NCBI GenBank assembly: GCA_022509045.1
Contig: JAFLTZ010000001.1
Coordinates: 1 to 64,000 of the forward strand
Origin: Muribaculaceae bacterium
GTDB lineage: Bacteria; Bacteroidota; Bacteroidia; Bacteroidales; Muribaculaceae
Reading direction: 5' to 3'
DNA: 64,000 bases
Position numbers and translations under genes: made by a program. Below the pieces are notes generated by a model that was not told the DNA's origin, searched no databases, and saw only the letters and a list, made by a program, of their open reading frames with translations. Every line of letters begins with the position of its first letter. Positions within the stretch are counted from its first letter, which is position 1. Below, one piece after another: positions 62,263 to 64,000 of this stretch.

Positions 62263-63426
62263 ATGAAACGATATATTTCAATATTTTTAGTTTTATGTGT
62301 GTGTTCTGTGGCTATTTATGCTGCAGACACTCGCACATGGAACGAAGGCGCACTCAAATGGAGTGATTTCCGTGGTACACCGGGCATTTTCTCTTCATCA
62401 CCAACATTTCGAGGATATATAGAAATTGAGCCGACAGATACAATTGTGGACGGAGTGCACAAAGTGAAACTTGAATCAGTGGCAAAAATGGACAGAAACC
62501 TGTCGTATGCACCTATTGAGGCTCAAACTCCGGAATTACTCAACATTTTTCAAGGAGAATTCAACTTGTTGGAAAGTTATCGCCGCGACCTACAAAGAGA
62601 ACTCAACAATGGTTTATCAGGGAATGCAGCTCAAAAACGTGTTGAGTATTATAATTCACTTTTTCGCGAGAAAGTACAAAATATGTATGATGCCACAGAT
62701 TATGGCAACAACAATGAAAAGGTAAACAAATGGCTGTCGGAAGTTGAACACCGTCTCTATAACCAAGATTTACCAACACACACCTACGTCAATCCAAGTA
62801 ACTTTACCTACGGTCTATATGTAGGAACAGGTTTGAATGCTACTACCGGAACCCTGCACCATTCGTTCAGTAATTCATGGGCTTTTTCTGCCGGGGTTCT
62901 TTTGGGTTACAGGAGACTGAAAATCAAAGCAGATCTCACGTACGCTCAACCGAAAGTGACTAACATGAATATTATGGATGTCTCAGAACAAGAAACATCC
63001 GATATTTATTCTTCATATATTGCTATTTCTCCTTCTCTCGGATTCACAGTATTCGAGTCCGATAAATTATCAATAACTCCATTTGTGGGTTGCGCATGGA
63101 GCAGATACGGATGGAATGTCGCAAACTATACCTACACAGAGAATTCTGATACAGGAGAACTCGAACGCGTAATAGATTATTACAGTTCTCCTTCTCTAAG
63201 TAATTTTAACTGGTACGCATCGATTGATTTCGAATATCGTTTCAAAAAAATATATTCACAAAATACCGGAACACTCAAAGGTGAACGAGAAAGAATCATC
63301 TACACCGTACGGTTGTCCCCTTATATATTAAGGGGTGTATATACCAAGGCTATTCCCACACTTAGCGGTTACCAAGTAGGATTTACAGCCTCGATAGCTT
63401 TCGTGGCAAATACTTTAGGTTTTTAG
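62263..63426 (+). CDS. Exported protein with predicted outer-membrane beta-barrel region
   Basis: A 387-residue exported protein (signal peptide ending AIYAA). The mature N-terminus WNEGALKWSDFRGTP resembles a motif at the start of some Bacteroidota secreted metal-dependent peptidase-like proteins. A helical region follows (about 85-165). The second half (about 180-387) has alternating hydrophobic strands (YGLYVGTGLNATTG, AFSAGVLLGYRRLKIKADLTYA, ISPSLGFTVF, WYASIDFEYRFKKIY) and ends with VGFTASIAFVANTLGF, typical of barrel closure by a phenylalanine. I do not recognise a specific family. Probably an outer-membrane protein; function unknown. Confidence 0.65.
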   Translation: MKRYISIFLVLCVCSVAIYAADTRTWNEGALKWSDFRGTPGIFSSSPTFRGYIEIEPTDTIVDGVHKVKLESVAKMDRNLSYAPIEAQTPELLNIFQGEFNLLESYRRDLQRELNNGLSGNAAQKRVEYYNSLFREKVQNMYDATDYGNNNEKVNKWLSEVEHRLYNQDLPTHTYVNPSNFTYGLYVGTGLNATTGTLHHSFSNSWAFSAGVLLGYRRLKIKADLTYAQPKVTNMNIMDVSEQETSDIYSSYIAISPSLGFTVFESDKLSITPFVGCAWSRYGWNVANYTYTENSDTGELERVIDYYSSPSLSNFNWYASIDFEYRFKKIYSQNTGTLKGERERIIYTVRLSPYILRGVYTKAIPTLSGYQVGFTASIAFVANTLGF

Positions 63427-63438
63427 ATAATAATTTTT

Positions 63439-64000
63439 ATGAATAAACAAAACGATAAAAATTCAAAATACAAACAAAAACCGGACTCGATAGCAACATA
63501 TAGCGTGACGGATAATGACCCGGCTACACTTCTCGAGTATGTGAGCCATGTGCTTTCGGATCATACTCCAACAAAAGTAAAATCAATGCTCAAACATAAT
63601 CAGTTTGCTGTAAATTCAATGCCGACCACACAGTTCAACGCGCCACTTCATCCCGGCGATAATGTGAGCATTAATTTTACCAAATCATTTAGAGTATTCT
63701 CTCATCCACGCATATCACTCGTGTATGAAGATAATGATATCCTTGTAATCAACAAGGGATACGGACTTCTATCAATGAGTACCGACCGCATAAAGGAAGG
63801 AACTGCCTATAGTATAATGCGCGAATATGTAAAATATTCCGACCCCCGCACAAAAGTCTTTATAGTACATCGTCTTGACCGCGACACCTCCGGACTAATG
63901 ATGCTTGCCAAAACACCAGAAGCAAAAGAGACCTTACAACACAATTGGAACAATATGGTATTGAACCGGAAATATGTGTGTGTTGTGGAAGGTATCGTTG
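63439..64000 (+). CDS. RluA-family pseudouridine synthase, truncated by the window end
   Basis: The first 187 codons of an RNA pseudouridine synthase. An N-terminal S4-like RNA-binding domain (TLLEYVSHVLSDHTPTKVKS, then HPGDNVSINF) is followed by the RluA core, with ILVINKGYGLLSM and the catalytic motif HRLDRDTSGLMML, whose aspartate attacks uridine. The reading frame is open to the last base, so the stop lies outside the window. The start at 63439 was chosen as the first ATG after the preceding stop, 12 bases away. Target (23S rRNA or tRNA) cannot be read. Confidence 0.92.
   Translation, partial: MNKQNDKNSKYKQKPDSIATYSVTDNDPATLLEYVSHVLSDHTPTKVKSMLKHNQFAVNSMPTTQFNAPLHPGDNVSINFTKSFRVFSHPRISLVYEDNDILVINKGYGLLSMSTDRIKEGTAYSIMREYVKYSDPRTKVFIVHRLDRDTSGLMMLAKTPEAKETLQHNWNNMVLNRKYVCVVEGIV

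Noticed and set aside
1-64000. tRNA, rRNA, tmRNA or riboswitch genes
   Set aside because: No cloverleaf, rRNA-like or known riboswitch sequence was recognised in any intergenic gap; this reading by eye could miss weak structures.

Overview
This window is a chromosomal segment of a gut-type Bacteroidota, most likely order Bacteroidales and perhaps Muribaculaceae. The evidence is SusC/SusD outer-membrane glycan uptake genes, many secreted lipoproteins, an N-succinylornithine-type transcarbamylase, and promoters that repeatedly match the Bacteroidales pattern TTG-N18-21-TAnnTTTG. No rRNA, tRNA, CRISPR array, insertion sequence or integrase was seen. Intergenic gaps are short, and only one exceeds 300 bases (14653-15004).

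Layout. 1-5.7 kb: an 18-codon gene edge, a mannose-1-phosphate guanylyltransferase, a large exported tricorn-type protease, and a two-gene unit starting with a small lipoprotein that also has a C-terminal membrane helix. 5.7-9.3 kb (minus strand): a tight four-gene operon of a steroid 5-alpha-reductase-like membrane enzyme, an Old Yellow Enzyme-type reductase and two short-chain dehydrogenases. It strongly resembles bile acid/steroid A-ring redox clusters of gut Bacteroidales. 9.4-14.7 kb: a CobW-type metal chaperone GTPase, a CBS-nucleotidyltransferase, an alanine/Na+ symporter and an alkaline phosphatase.

15.0-35.8 kb: a 14-gene polysaccharide utilization-like locus: two Tat-type DUF4434 lipoproteins, a sugar porter, an AGE-type epimerase, SusC, SusD, a surface lipoprotein, two GHL10/YngK-like proteins, a calcineurin-like phosphoesterase, a DUF5009 acyltransferase-like membrane protein and three tandem SGNH esterases. 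A promoter lies at its head and a strong terminator sits after the SusCD block. No regulator gene is adjacent.

35.8-49.7 kb: an MscS channel, a 2070-residue GLUG-repeat secreted protein, class II aldolase, rubrerythrin, SlyD-type isomerase, a glycosyltransferase, DnaX and an MptE-like protein. 49.9-58.0 kb: five co-directional exported proteins: an LPP20-like protein, a propeller/OmpA-like protein, a TPR-caspase, a DUF4384 protein and a transglutaminase-like protein. This looks like a little-described extracytoplasmic proteolysis or cross-linking module and is the best candidate here for a new system. 58.2-64 kb: housekeeping genes lysS, pgi and the succinylornithine transcarbamylase, a predicted outer-membrane barrel protein and a truncated RluA pseudouridine synthase.

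Functions are read from motifs and recalled family knowledge. No database search was run.
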